Below are positions 48,487 to 60,588 of a stretch of 64,000 nucleotides of DNA, piece by piece. A program made the translations under genes and the position numbers. The stretch covers positions 43,475,001-43,539,000 of the forward strand of contig NC_069378.1 in the NCBI RefSeq assembly GCF_021730395.1, written 5' to 3'. How positions within the stretch are numbered: position 1 is the first letter of the stretch; each line of letters opens with the position of its first letter. The notes under the pieces are model-generated. The model saw only the letters and a program-made list of their open reading frames with translations. It searched no databases and was not told the origin of the DNA. The stretch is from Mercenaria mercenaria. Lineage: Eukaryota > Mollusca > Bivalvia > Venerida > Veneridae.

Positions 48487-49382
48487 CATAATGCCTGTAT
48501 GTACTTCCCTGACATGAATGGGTTACATCAATTCTTGAAACTGCAAAGCATTGCCCCCATCAGTCCTCTCAGTACTTTGATTTAAAATTCTGTTTTTGTT
48601 TGTTTACGTTTCGCCAAAAATGTGCACACTGCCGTAACCTCTAGACCGGATGTTCATTAGGGAAGGTCAAGCAAGTTTTTCTGTAACGTTGACGAAAGCA
48701 TAAAATATGTTGATACTCTCAGCAATATGGAATATTGAGACAATGTGACTGGTGCACGATGGAAGATAAATTATCGCTTGTTCAATATACTAGGTACCCA
48801 TTCACCGAACTGCGCGTTTAAGTTGAGAAATGTACGATTGAAACGGGTTAGTGCACTTTCCCGTTCATGACCATGGTTCTTATAGAATACCTAGGGGTAG
48901 GGTATAACACGTACGGAGGCATGTTCTTTCTGATCTGGTGCCAGTGGGGATGGTGAACATTTCATTATCTGTCATAATCAGACTATGTCTGCTACTATTT
49001 TGTCGAAAGGCGTTTTATGTATTCAAAGGACCTTTGATAGATTTTATTGTTTTAAAGCTTATAATCTATTATCTATGATTTATGTGTAACCTATTATCAC
49101 TTTCCAGTTCCAGAATGTTTTAATGTGAAATTCAAAAATGCCTCTTTGTCATTTATATCAAAAGTAAACGTTTACAATTTTCTCCATTTTGACTTATACA
49201 ATATCACATAGCGTAGTACATTTGTAATTGTAAGTATATGTAACTGTTTATTTATTTATATTTTGTATGTATTACGATGAGAATAAAGATTTGATATACA
49301 AATGCATCTAATATATAATATAACTCTATGCTTACTAGAAGTATTTCAGACTCGTTCAGATCTTGTAAAGACTTTGTTATAG

Positions 49383-49600
49383 CAGTTGTTCGCACTGTAT
49401 ACCCTTACCCTGCTAAATTTCTATAATGTGGATAGTACCATTAACTGTTAAAAGGGGTGCTTACCAAAAACAGACATGACTGAATGGCAAACAGTGCAGG
49501 CCATGATCTGTTGTGTAGGCTGATCTTTGTCTGCACTGGTCGCAAAGGCAGAATAGCTTGCCGCCAGCATGCTATGGGTTATACAGTAATGAATAGTTTC
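49383..49600 (-). repeat. Dispersed ~200-bp bivalve-type repeat, inverted
   Basis: Minus-strand match to 17128-17340 and 32439-32635 ('ccctgctaaatttctataat', 'aaaaggggtgcttacc'). Confidence 0.7.
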
Positions 49601-49644
49601 GCTCTCACCACTGGATATGATATATTTTACAGGACTCATATATA

Positions 49645-49887
49645 CATATGAGCCGTGCCATGAGAAAACCAACATAGTGGGTTTGCGACCAGCATGGATC
49701 CAGACCAGCCTGCGCATCCGCGCAGTCTGGTCAGGATCCATGCTGTTCGCTTTCAAAGCCTATTGCAATTAGAGAAACTGTTAGCGAACAGCATGGATCC
49801 TGACCAGACTGCGCGGATGCGCAGGCTGGTCTGGATCCATGCTGGTCGCAAACCCACTATGTTGGTTTTTTCATGGCGCGGCTCATA
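49645..49887. mobile_element. Palindromic MITE, 'atatgagccg' ends
   Basis: Near-perfect inverted repeat, from 'atatgagccgtgccatgag' to 'ctcatggcgcggctcatat', with 'gcatggatcc' in each arm. Relatives are at 51908-52080 and 60413-60588. Confidence 0.85.
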
Positions 49888-49889
49888 TA

Positions 49890-51907
49890 AGTTTTATATA
49901 TCAAATACCATTTACCAATTCTGACCATAAACTAGTATGAAAAAACCGTAATGCTAGAAAGTTTTTTTTTTACTGTCAACACATTATTGTTGCGAATGTA
50001 TAAAAATATAACATTCTTATTGCGATTGACCGTTTTATCATGACAATCTTGGTAAAAAATAAAACAACTATAATAATTGCATGGACAGATATATATCTAA
50101 AGAAGGGATGAATACGAGTGGGTTTCAATATGTGTTTTTGGTATGATTTTTACAATTTATTATCTTGAAAAAAAGGTTATTTTTTAAATTGATGTCAATA
50201 TTATTATATTTATCAGCCCCCAGAGTGTAGACAGGATTTATCATTTATAAATTATTGTATAATTGCGTCATTTTAAGCATTATATATGTTCAGTTTTCTC
50301 TTGATATGTACAAACTCCTAAGTGAATTCACTAATTTTACTGGTAAATGTAATTTAATAAAATACATTGGTATATAAATTTGCTTTCATTAACTACTTTG
50401 AAATATGTGTGCATTTAACCGAGACTTTACAATTCTATGTGCTATTCAATGTATTGCGTTCCCTTATAACTGGCCCCAGGTCTCATTAAAATAATTATAG
50501 TCTTTACATCCATTTAGCATCCAGATACTTTCAAACTTTTGTCTCATTTATTTTTTTTATTATGCCCGGTTACACAGTATCTCTTAATAGGAGAATCCAT
50601 TTAAGGTAGCTAATCAGACTTAAGGATGTACAAGCGAATTTTTTCTAACGTTAAGAATTTTTTCATACCCTGTGGGCTTGAAGAACATTAGTTTCTAAGA
50701 CAAACAAGAGCAGAAAAAACATAGGTCACCGAACTCGTTTTAATTTTATAGGGTATTTTCTTCACCCACTGATTACGCATTTCTGAAATTTTGTAAAAAT
50801 GAAAAACAGTTGGTACTTTATAAAACATATAATATCTTACTTAATCTTATAGAGATTTCAGGTCTTACAGGTTAATATGAATATATGGTGATGTCAGTAT
50901 TATATAAGCATAAATGTCCTTAACAAATCTCTTTAATTTTTACATGTTTACATAATTACCCCACCCACTTAATTTTCAATGGAAAAAAACGTATTTAGAT
51001 CTACAAAATAAATTCTGACGTTAAGATTTCAAAATATTTTGCAGCATTAATGATGCACAAAAATGCTTTAAAATGGAAAGAAAAAAAGTTGGGGTCACCG
51101 TGCATTATTTATTATGAAAAAACTGTTAAAAAGTGGTGAATTTTGATACTTTTTGTTCTTTTTGTTTTATTTATATTTTCTAGATAATATAAAGTGCTAT
51201 CTTGAAAACTTTTATTTTATTTATAGCTTAACATTATATGTATCAGTCAGAAAAATATCAAAACCAAATCTGATCTACTTTAATAGATATTTGAAATTAC
51301 CTATCCCTACCCCATTGTAAATCTTACGTCAATTTTAGGCAAATGCCAGCCAAAAATAAGGGTGAAAATTTTTTTTTCGCAAAGAGCATAATATATTTGG
51401 TTAAATGGTACATTATTAACCATATTTTAATTATTTAGCATTAATTTTTGGCAAAATTTTTGTTAGAAAGCAATATTCAAAGAAACGTTTTTCAAAATGG
51501 CGGATAACCTGAACCCCCCCCCCCCCAGATGATTTACACTTATATATGGCTATGCGTGGTCAATACGTGTTAAATTTTCACTGGAGGTATTTTTAAAAAT
51601 TGACTTGCTATAATTCTGGATGCCCAACAAGATTTTTTTAGCATGGAGTATTAATCTGTTACACGTAATTAGCCCAGGGAATGATATGGATATAAGAAAT
51701 ATTTCATTATAGCTTTTAAAGCTTTACATTAACAATTACATAATTAATTATTTAGTTGAACGTGTCTCCTGACAATAACATCGATGAGATGAGGAGACAA
51801 AATGATCTCATTTTATCGGCATCTCAATTTTTACTTGTTATGCAATTAAGTCATTCTCTGTTTACTGTGAAAATGGCCGAAGTATGCCGAAATAGCTTAC
51901 GATAATA
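49890..51907. other. No gene recognised
   Basis: Very AT-rich DNA with a 14-base C-run near 51516. No splice-bounded exon or repeat boundary that I can support. Confidence 0.45.
51514..51527. repeat. C homopolymer
   Basis: About 14 consecutive C in AT-rich sequence. Confidence 0.85.
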
Positions 51908-52080
51908 ATTGAGCCGCGCTATGAGAAAACCAACATAGTGCGTTTGCGACCAGCATGGATCTTGACCAGCCTGCGCATCCGTGAAGTCTGGTAAGGATCC
52001 ATGCTGTACGCTTGTGGTTTCTCTCATTGCAATAGGCTTTGAAAACGAACAACATGGGTCCAGACCAGACTGTGCGGCTG
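51908..52080. mobile_element. Decayed copy of the 'atatgagccg' MITE
   Basis: Keeps the left half ('gagccgcgctatgagaaaac', 'gaccagcatggatcttgacc') and part of the right ('gaccagactgtgcgg'). The right end is missing. Confidence 0.75.
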
Positions 52081-52423
52081 TCATTACGGGTCAGTATCTA
52101 ATTGAATATTCCGGCTCTTCATGTACAACGGTTAAATCCCAGGAGTGTTCATAACAAATAAAATATAGTGTGATCAAATTCAATATCTGCCTGGTTTTAA
52201 TCGTTTTAATTCATACATCTACGTTTATATAGACAAATAATCTAAAAATATGAGTGATTGAATTAGATTTTACGATGCATCGACAAAAAGGTCATATGTT
52301 GCCGTGAAGTTATCTTGAAAACGTAAATATAAAATAACCAAAACATTAATGTATTAACATTTAATTATGCAGTTTTTAAGGTTGTTGTCATAGGAGACCT
52401 GAATGAAAATATTTTATGTTTAT

Positions 52424-53236
52424 TGGTAGGGAACGATTTTCCGGACAGGACCAGTTTCCGGACACATGTAATATTCGCTTTATTTCGTTGTTATTCATGT
52501 AACTGTTTCATCTAGATCATTTAGATGTTTGTTCTTCATGTCTACAACAAACCACTTTATTATAAGGCTGCATAATGTGTGGGTTTTTGATTATAACTCA
52601 CCTGCGTTTACAATACAGCTTTCTGTCTTAACGGGGCATGAAGGTAGCATTACGCATGCGCAGTAGTTCACACTTGCCGAGGTATCAAGTTGGTAAGAAA
52701 TAATCAAACTACATAATGACTGTCTGCTGATAACATGTTCTACTTTTAATTTCACGCTAAAAGTTACGTAAGATGCAGGACTGCCGATTTTTGCACTAAT
52801 TTAATTCTATTTCTATTGGAATTATCAAGAATTCCTATAAGACGAAATTCGAGTTTTTTATAGTCAACCTCGATTTGCTTTCGTAGCTGCTATTGAACGT
52901 CGGATTATGTTTCATGTGCAATTTTGAAGTGATGAATGATAAAGAAATGTGTAGAAATAGTTTAATTACTTATTTTGATATCAAATTAACAACAAAACAC
53001 CGTTAAAATATTTGTCCGGATACTGGTTTACCTGACGGGAAAAATAACTTATTTTAGTGACCCTATTTGAGGCCCATGGAACCCATATTTTACGTCACAA
53101 CGCGATGCTGATTACAACATCGGATGTGGAAGGAGCTGAAGTTTGTGCAGTGTGGGCTTCATTTATGTCAAATATTTTATTTAGAGAATAATGGAGCCGA
53201 AATATGAAAATGTGTCCGGAAAATGGTTCCCAGCCA
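52424..53236. mobile_element. ~810-bp MITE with GGGAACSATTTTCCGGACA ends
   Basis: Left GGGAACGATTTTCCGGACA (from 52429) pairs with right TGTCCGGAAAATGGTTCCC (to 53231), and the flanking TGG/CCA extends the match. A further 'ggacaggaccagtttccgga' lies just inside the left end. No open frame of note. Confidence 0.65.
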
Positions 53237-53552
53237 GTAGATTATATGATTATAGATGACTGTCTGTTTAAGAATATTGGTAGAGTTGTGGATCGAAATT
53301 CGCACAGTAAATTAAAATAGACTTGATAGTAAACGTTGCTTTACATGTTACACGGTCAGGTTGATCTTGCATCATAGCTCGGTGTTTTTCTTAACAAATT
53401 TGGTGCAGGTAAATCGTATACACTGAGCGCAGGGTGCGGTAACTAAAAGTGTGAAGGTATTAAATAGTCGCAGGCTAGTTACCGCACTGTTGGATAGGAA
53501 AGTATGCCAGCGTGTCTCTAACAGCAGACAGCGACGTCCATTTTATTGATTT

Positions 53553-54340
53553 TGAATTGAAAATAATTAATAATTGAGACAAAAATCAATTATTTTAAAT
53601 GTAATTAATTAATTAAAATTCAACGTATGCAAAATAATTGTCAATTAAATTCAATTACTCTTCAATTACATGTAGCAAACTGTCACAAACATTAGGCAAT
53701 TAAATATTTGCAAAAATACAAGTTATTGTGCAGTAGCTGGTATCACCTGGGGTATAAATTTCACACTTGCTGGTCATCTAAAGGGGTATTAATGTAATCT
53801 GGATATGTACCAGAAACTGTTGCTAGACCGTTGATGAATATTAAGCCTTGACATACAATAAGTAGCAGTATAGCCTGAAGGAAGAGAATTTGATGTCATC
53901 AGTTATACAGAGTGGGTAAGTAAGAAGTGTTCACAAGCTCTGTGTTCAATGTAGGGTATAAAACAGACAGAGCAGAGTAGGGCACTAACAGACAATAACT
54001 TTGAAGCATTAATGTTTTTGAAATGCAATAAGGACTTATAAACAAGCTACTGCATCATAAATCTGTGAATGGTGTTCACTGACAGACAGTAAACTTTGAG
54101 GTGTTTAGGTTTTTGAAATTCAATAAGCACTTATAAATACGCATCATTAACATGTCTTTGATAGTAACATCATGGTTCTATTTGTGAATATATTGCCAAA
54201 TAATTAAATATAATTAATTATTTTCCTTAACATAATTGTAATTAATTAATTACTTCTGTAAAAAGCAAGTAATTATAATTGTAATTTAATTGAAGCAGTT
54301 CTATTTCAATTGTAATTAATTAATTACTTTTGAAAATAAT
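53553..54340. repeat. AT-rich inverted 'attaattaatt' arrays
   Basis: Left (53553-53690) and right (54195-54340) blocks consist of 'aattaattaa' and 'caattac' words in opposite sense. They probably form the ends of an old ~790-bp element; the middle is unremarkable. Confidence 0.45.
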
Positions 54341-54349
54341 TGAACCCAG

Positions 54350-55066
54350 GTCTGCACTGAACTGCTGTATATGGCAATGTGGAACGCCTACTGAACTACC
54401 ATATATGGATGGCTGAGATACAAAACAAATCGCTTACCCTCGAGTTTCAATGCTCTTTCTATTACTTATTTTATCCGAAAGATAAGAATGAGTCAAACGG
54501 CTATCCGACATCAAGAAAGAACAACTTCCTCCCTGCCAACAGATCTGTTTCCTTGGTGCCATTCAAATAAAGTAGGTTTTATATCATGAAGTTTATTGAA
54601 CGAAGCATTGTTCCATGACGATTGCTATTTAGATTAAATATATGTATTCATACTTGGTTTAAAATCAGTACATTGTAATTTTAAATTAGATTGTGGTAAT
54701 GAAAGGGATTTATTTGCTGTAGCATCAGCATCCTTGTTTCCATTAACACCAACACGGCTTGAAATCTAACAAAATATGGTAGACATTTTGGAAGATAATG
54801 CACGACATGAAAGGGACTTCTTTGCTGTAGTATTAGCGTCATCGTTTCCATTAATACAACCATGAAAATGCTCCTTTTACATATTTTATTGAAAGCTAAC
54901 AAATTATGATAAACATTTTATAAAATAGGGCACGAACCTTGAAAAAAAATATTTGAATGAAATGATTTTTCATATTTCGATTATGAATCGGCTGTAAAAA
55001 CAGAAACTAAGGCAGAAACAATGATAATCTAATTTGTCATCACTAGATTTTGTTTTGAATTTTAAT
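54350..55066. other. No gene recognised
   Basis: Two related ~110-bp stretches ('gaaagggatttatttgctgt' near 54700 and 'gaaagggacttctttgctgt' near 54810) form a tandem pair. Nothing else supportable. Confidence 0.45.
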
Positions 55067-55282
55067 GCTAAGTTAATAGCTTTTGCTTACATTACTAATA
55101 TTACTGAATTCAGCTGTACTGCTAAGTTAATAGCTTTTGCTTACATTACTAATATTACTGAATTCAGCTGTACTGCTAAGTTAATAGCTTTTGCTTACAT
55201 TACTAATATTACTGAATTCAGCTGTACTGCTAAGTTAATAGCTTTTGCTTACATTACTAATATTACTGAATTCAGCTGTACT
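55067..55282. repeat. Perfect 54-bp tandem repeat, four copies
   Basis: Four copies, which I read as identical, of a unit starting 'gctaagttaatagcttttgc' and ending 'gaattcagctgtact'. As 54 is a multiple of three, the plus-strand frame stays open and repeats AKLIAFAYITNITEFSCT. There is no sign of a gene around it. Confidence 0.9.
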
Positions 55283-55289
55283 GTACACA

Positions 55290-56017
55290 GAAGTTATAAT
55301 TTATACTTGAACTCGGCATTCGTCTATTGAAATATAGGATATTACTGTTTTGTACGTGTCCAATAGAATTTAGTGTGTATTCAATTCTGTTAAGTAGTCT
55401 CCAAAACAATGCCAATGGTCCAAACATAATAATAATAATACCTTTTTATTCTTTAGGGACTGGAAGACTTGCGTTTTATAACAGAATGTAAAAGCGTGAT
55501 TAAATACATACCTTTGAATATGTTTAAGTTATGTGAACAATGATAAGAAACGTTACATTGTATTTATACATAAAATCAATGCATATAAATAGTACAGTAA
55601 AATCATTCAGCGTCGTTGGCATATAATTTCAAGGTTTTCTCGAACATGGCGATTTCTTGGGGAATTGACATTGTGGATTTCAGATTTGGAATTGATTTGT
55701 TCGTTGGGGTTCAGTTTCGTTGAGTGGCACAATATTTGCTCAGATAGTCGACGCAAATTATTCCCCAGCGAAATTTATTGTTTTATGGATTTAATATTTA
55801 TATATTTATTTCAGTCTCATCCATTTACATTCAGGAAGGACGCAAATTATAATATATTTCAGTAAATCATGCACATGACCATTCTTCAAGAAAAACAGAA
55901 ACTTAAAGCAATATGAAAAATACATTTATTTATACTAATTATAGACATGATAAAATATAAAACAATGTATTTCAATAAATCCTAACAAAGAGGTTTTGAA
56001 AGAACCTAAAAACAAAG
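55290..56017. other. No gene recognised
   Basis: AT-rich sequence with short frames only and an 'ataataata' microsatellite at 55428. Confidence 0.4.
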
Positions 56018-56271
56018 TCCTTAACATGCATCAGATAAAATTCAAAATAGTATCTGGAAAATATCGGTATTTTCTTGATTAATTGAAAACGACTATCAAA
56101 TCTGATACGCTAATAAATTGCTGGTTTCACAATGCACGTTGATAAATGAAAGTAGAAAATAAATATATATAGCGGTGCCTTAAGCTAGGATAGTAAGCAG
56201 TCCACAATTTCACGGAAAATACAACCGTTCAGAAGTTGAATTGCTTTCAATAAATAGGATATATGAAATCG
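56018..56271 (+). pseudogene. Promoter-only copy of the GPCR
   Basis: Matches the 5' flank of the intact GPCR (39759-40031) and of copy B, through the TATA block ('aaatatatatagcggtgcc'), 'ttaagctaggatag' and 'cacaatttcacgg'. Homology stops at the base before the start codon. A foldback element begins about 45 bp later. Confidence 0.8.
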
Positions 56272-56317
56272 TCCATGTTTACGTTGGTATGATTGGGACA
56301 TGCATTTAATTTTTTCT

Positions 56318-57001
56318 TATCTCGAGCGCACGACATCTTATTTCGAGCGATTGACATCTTATTTCGTGCACACGACATCTTATCTCGAGCGCACGACATA
56401 CATCTTATCTCGAGTGCTCGACATCTTATATCGTGCGCATGACATCTTATCTAGTGCGCACTACACCTTATCTCGAGCACAAGACATCTTATCTCGTGCA
56501 CACGACATCTTATATTAAGGCCCTTTGTGTGTATTTAGGTCATCAGTAGAAACATACGAACAAATAGGTAATTAGGGTCTCGCCTATTCAGATGTTATTC
56601 AAATCTTTATTATGTCAAGGACTTGAATTTATTCCTTTGCGTCATCACAGAATTTTCGCTGCCTTTCATTAGTCAGTTTGTGTATTTAAATTATTACCTT
56701 GAATCGGTTATAAGTATAAACAAAACAAAATCAAAAACGGTGGCAGTCGTATGTTTTCACTGATGATCTGAATGCACACAAAGGGCCTTCACGTATATAT
56801 AGATACGATGTCGTGCGTTCGCGATAAGATGTCATGCGCACGAGATAAGATGTCGAAAGCTCGAGATAAGATGTCGATCGATCGAGATAAGATAAGATGT
56901 CGTACGCACGAGATATGATGTCGAGTGCTCGAGATAAGATGTCGTGCGCACGAGAAAAGATGTCGAGCGCTCGAGACAAGATGTAGTGCGCACGAGATCA
57001 T
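56318..57001. mobile_element. Foldback element with 21-bp satellite arms
   Basis: Arms are arrays of 'cgacatcttatctcgagcgca' type units (56318-56516) and their complement (56810-57001). The core starts and ends with inverted 'aaggccctttgtgtg' and 'aaacatacga'-like sequence (56517 and 56788). Long open frames in the arms are by-products. Confidence 0.8.
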
Positions 57002-57477
57002 AATCATAAGAAAGTGTATTGTCTACTGAAAAAAAATAACAACAAAATACATGTACATTTAATTACATGAGAAAAATATATTACAGAATATTTATATCAT
57101 TACTATAGTTTTCAATTATACTACAACAGAAATCCAGTTATTACTGTGTTTAGGCGTATCATTTCGCCGTCAAAAGACATTACTGTAATGATTCGTGCAT
57201 AAATTATTATTATGGTCATCTTACTTTCTAATTCTTGTTTAACAGACAAAACCTTTTCAAATAGTGCCAAAAATATGGGATCAACAGGCATCGAAATGGT
57301 ATCTATAAGCGGATCGGATTCCTTGGGCAATAAACCAGTTTAAAACATTTTGTTTCATATAAAAAAAATGATGCAATGTATGATTCTGATCCAATCATGC
57401 CTTCAGTTTTCTTAGGAGTAAGTAGATATCTACCGTCGCATCAATAATGTACATATCTTTGAAAGATGATTAATTAA

Positions 57478-57656
57478 GAAATAATATATCTCATCCAGTG
57501 TTTTGTCATTGAATAAAATCATTGTTTGGAGTTCAGATGCGAAGGAGTTATATATCACTTGGGCGCAATCCGAGTGATCTATTAATGCGCATCTGAACGA
57601 CAAACACTGATTTTATTCAAGGGCATATAACTACATGAGATATATTATTTCGATTC
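57478..57656. mobile_element. ~180-bp palindromic MITE
   Basis: From 'gaaataatatatctcatcca' to 'tgagatatattatttc', with inner pairing of 'gttcagatgcg' with 'cgcatctgaac' and 'gaataaaatca' with 'tgattttattc'. No coding capacity. Confidence 0.7.
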
Positions 57657-57659
57657 TAA

Positions 57660-58582
57660 CACAAGTACATCATTGACGTCGTCCGTCAAAGATTAAAGAT
57701 TTTCCTGTCTTTGTTGGTTTCTTTTTTAATTCGCCGCTATGCCGTTTGACTCTGTGACGTAATAGTTGTGACGTCAGAGCAGTGAATTGTTATAAAATAG
57801 TACGCAACTTTCAGCCTTCTTTGTTTAATAGGAAAATGAATCAAGTTGTGTTAGTTAGAATATGAAATTTTGTTAGGTTTATACAGAATCTAGATATGTC
57901 ATTTATACAAGTATATCGTTTCAAGTGTTCTCAGTCTCATTCTCTTATAGCAGAGGTCTACAATGAAATTCTGACACCTTTCGCGAATAATTTTAGATTT
58001 GCATACATGTATTAACAAGTTGACTTTTTTCAGAAAACGCATTTACCAATCAAATCAACCCATGAAAAAACAAGGTTCTTTTCAATATCGACGCCGAAAT
58101 ATATATCTGTCCTTAGCAATAAGATTTTACATTTAATATTGGTAAAGTAAACCTTTATTGAACTCCGTCATTTCGCGACACTGTTGTTCCTTGTTGGCAA
58201 GTACTATTCTCAATAAACATGTAAGTGGAGATTTTGATTTGATTGGCTGAAAACACTTTCAAAGCACACGCTCACACAGAAGCCTCAGGAGCCCCAGGAG
58301 CCCCAGGAGCCTCTAATTAATGATCTGTATTACGGTATTTCCATATCGCACGTAACGTTTGCATGAATACAAAGCAAACATAAAATCCAAATAAAGCCCA
58401 GTCTACAATTGTTATTACTTGCAGAACTGATTTCACAGAAAAATGCTCTCTCTGCAGATGCGATACATCAAACACCAATGCTGTGCCTGAAAAGTATTTT
58501 CCGATAATAAACTTTTAACAGTAAGCAGTCAACTCCAATAATATGTGGCATGTATGTAGTTGACTACAACTAGTTAACTACA
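57660..58582. other. No gene recognised
   Basis: Short frames only; a two-and-a-half-copy 'ccccaggag' repeat lies near 58290. Nothing else I can support. Confidence 0.4.
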
Positions 58583-59173
58583 ACTATAGTCTGTCCCACC
58601 TAATTTTTGACCTCCGATAATTTATTCATACTATATATAAAATTGTCAAAAATGACATCGTTAATACCAGACGTTTAATATCTCTAGGCACCTTTTTCAT
58701 TTTTTTGAAAAAATGTAAAATGAAGTTAAAAATCAAGATTTTATGTTTTTCTCCATAGACTTGCATTGTAAAATGACGCGACGTCCATTTCAAGATGGCG
58801 GCGTCCATACAAACGTCATTTGGGGGTTTGCTCACAGTTAGCGACGTCATTTTTTGTTAAATAAAGCATGGAAAATTAAAACAAACTCTGTCCAAAACTT
58901 GTAGTATTTTCTTGTACGGAAGACCCTGAATTAACATTTTACTTCAAATTAAAGTTATTTCCGTTTCAGACATGTCTCAAGTCAAGTGCGTATCATTTTT
59001 TCAGCCGTAGATACCGTAATAGAGGTGGGGACAGCGGAGATGCGCGCAACCCATTTAACTCATTTTCATTATTGGTTTCGTATCAAAGGTTCGGATGATA
59101 ACCGTCTGTTAAAAGGTTGTTTTTAATTAGCATGAATACATGTTTGTGTACTGACTGAAGCTCACTAATTTTT

Positions 59174-60137
59174 CACGGGTGGTAAACGCGCAATGCAAAT
59201 CCCGCTGGGAATACGCTTAAAATGGGTTGCGCAACGTCCGGTGCTGGTGTTGCGCGTACAAAAAGACGAAATTGAGGTATGTGAAGTTATGACTTTGCAT
59301 AGTATGAGACAAGAATAAATTTTCTCGAAAAAAGCAAAATGCATTTCGACACAAATATGATTATACATTATATGTGTAAAATATCTGGTTTGTAATTTAT
59401 GATTCGGCTCTATTATCACAAAAACTCAGGCGACACGAAGTGTGAAAAAAGTATGAAATCAACAAAAAATGGAGGTTTATGACCTCATATGCCTAATCTG
59501 AGGGCATCTGATGCTTTTTATGATAACTCAATTGTTATAAAGTAAAGAATATCAGTAATTTTTACTTCAATCCCTGCTTACGGGGACATAATTGACAAAG
59601 AATCATAGAGAATGGGGTTGCGCATCGGGAATGGAGTTGCTCATGTACATCATAATGTATATAATGTATACGCGCAACTCCATTCCCAGGGCGCAACCCC
59701 ATTCCCGATTATGTTTTGCCAATCTTTCCCCAAAAAGCAACATTTCATTCAAGTGTATGTAAAATTCATGACTGTTTTACACATGTCTGATCATTAGAAG
59801 CGTCACATTTCCATAAAGAAGGCACAAGAGATAGAAACTTTGCTTTTTTCATGATTTCATGTTTTTTGACACTTCGAGCCAGCAGAGTTTTCGTGATAAC
59901 AGAGCTGACTCCTAATTAATAAGTTGGTATTTCACACATATGATCTTTATTCATTTTTGTGTCGAACAGCATTTTGCTTTTTTTCTAAACACTCGTAAAT
60001 GTGTCATTATTTACAAAAACGAAAACCCACCTACCTCGATTTTGTATATATTAATGCGCAATACCAGCATCGGAAGTCGCGCAACCCATTTTTAGCGTAT
60101 TCCCAGTGGGAATTGGATTGCGCGTTTACCACCCGTG
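59174..60137. repeat. 964-bp palindrome, CACGGGTGGTAAACGCGCAA ends
   Basis: Arms of about 450 bp pair from the ends inward ('gggaatacgctt', 'atgggttgcgc', 'agcaaaatgc'). They meet at a near-perfect central hairpin at 59610-59705 ('gggaatggagttgc' with 'gcaactccattccc'). Runs of T flank both ends. Confidence 0.8.
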
Positions 60138-60412
60138 TTTTTGTGACTGTTCGATCAAGGTAAAACATTATTCCTCAATGCAATTAATGATTTAAAATAT
60201 ACATATTTCAATTTGAGACAACCGCCTATATAAGGGACTACGTTAAACAAATTAATAATTGCCTTTATTCTTTATAATAACATAATGCCAGTTTTTCAAT
60301 TCCATCCTTGCGTCTTTATTTCCCATGCTCGGCCGTTCAGTGAAATCCAAAGTGGCATGTTAAACATTTTTGTGCTATTGATAGGCATGGTAGACCTATA
60401 GACAAAATAAAA

Positions 60413-60588
60413 ATATGAGCCGCGCCATGAGAAATCCAACATAGTGCATTTGCGATCAGCATCCGCGCAATCTGGTCAACTGCCTACTGCAATTAGAAAC
60501 CGTTAGCGAACTGCATGGATCCTGACCAGATTGCGCGGATGCTGGTCGCAAATACACCATGTTGGTTTTCTCATGGCGCGGCTCATAT
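60413..60588. mobile_element. Third copy of the 'atatgagccg' palindromic MITE
   Basis: Complete ends, 'atatgagccgcgccatgag' and 'ctcatggcgcggctcatat', with an inner deletion relative to 49645-49887. Confidence 0.85.

Larger units (their letters stand above)
41957..48945. mobile_element. ~7-kb segment bounded by ~160-bp inverted repeats
   Basis: 41957-42115 and 48785-48945 are inverted copies. They share 'ctggcaccagatcagaaaga', 'cctccgtacgtgttatacc', 'ctacccctaggtattctata' and 'acccgtttcaatcg', differing by one short indel. The outer ends read CACTGGCACCAG. I found no clean target duplication and no transposase frame inside. The inside is itself packed with nested inverted repeats (42.3-44.0, 45.4-46.1, 47.2-48.5 kb). 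Confidence 0.6.

Noticed and set aside
55034-55330. 98-codon frame at the 54-bp repeat as a gene
   Set aside because: The frame is open only because the unit length is a multiple of three; no promoter, splice site or homologous domain is seen.
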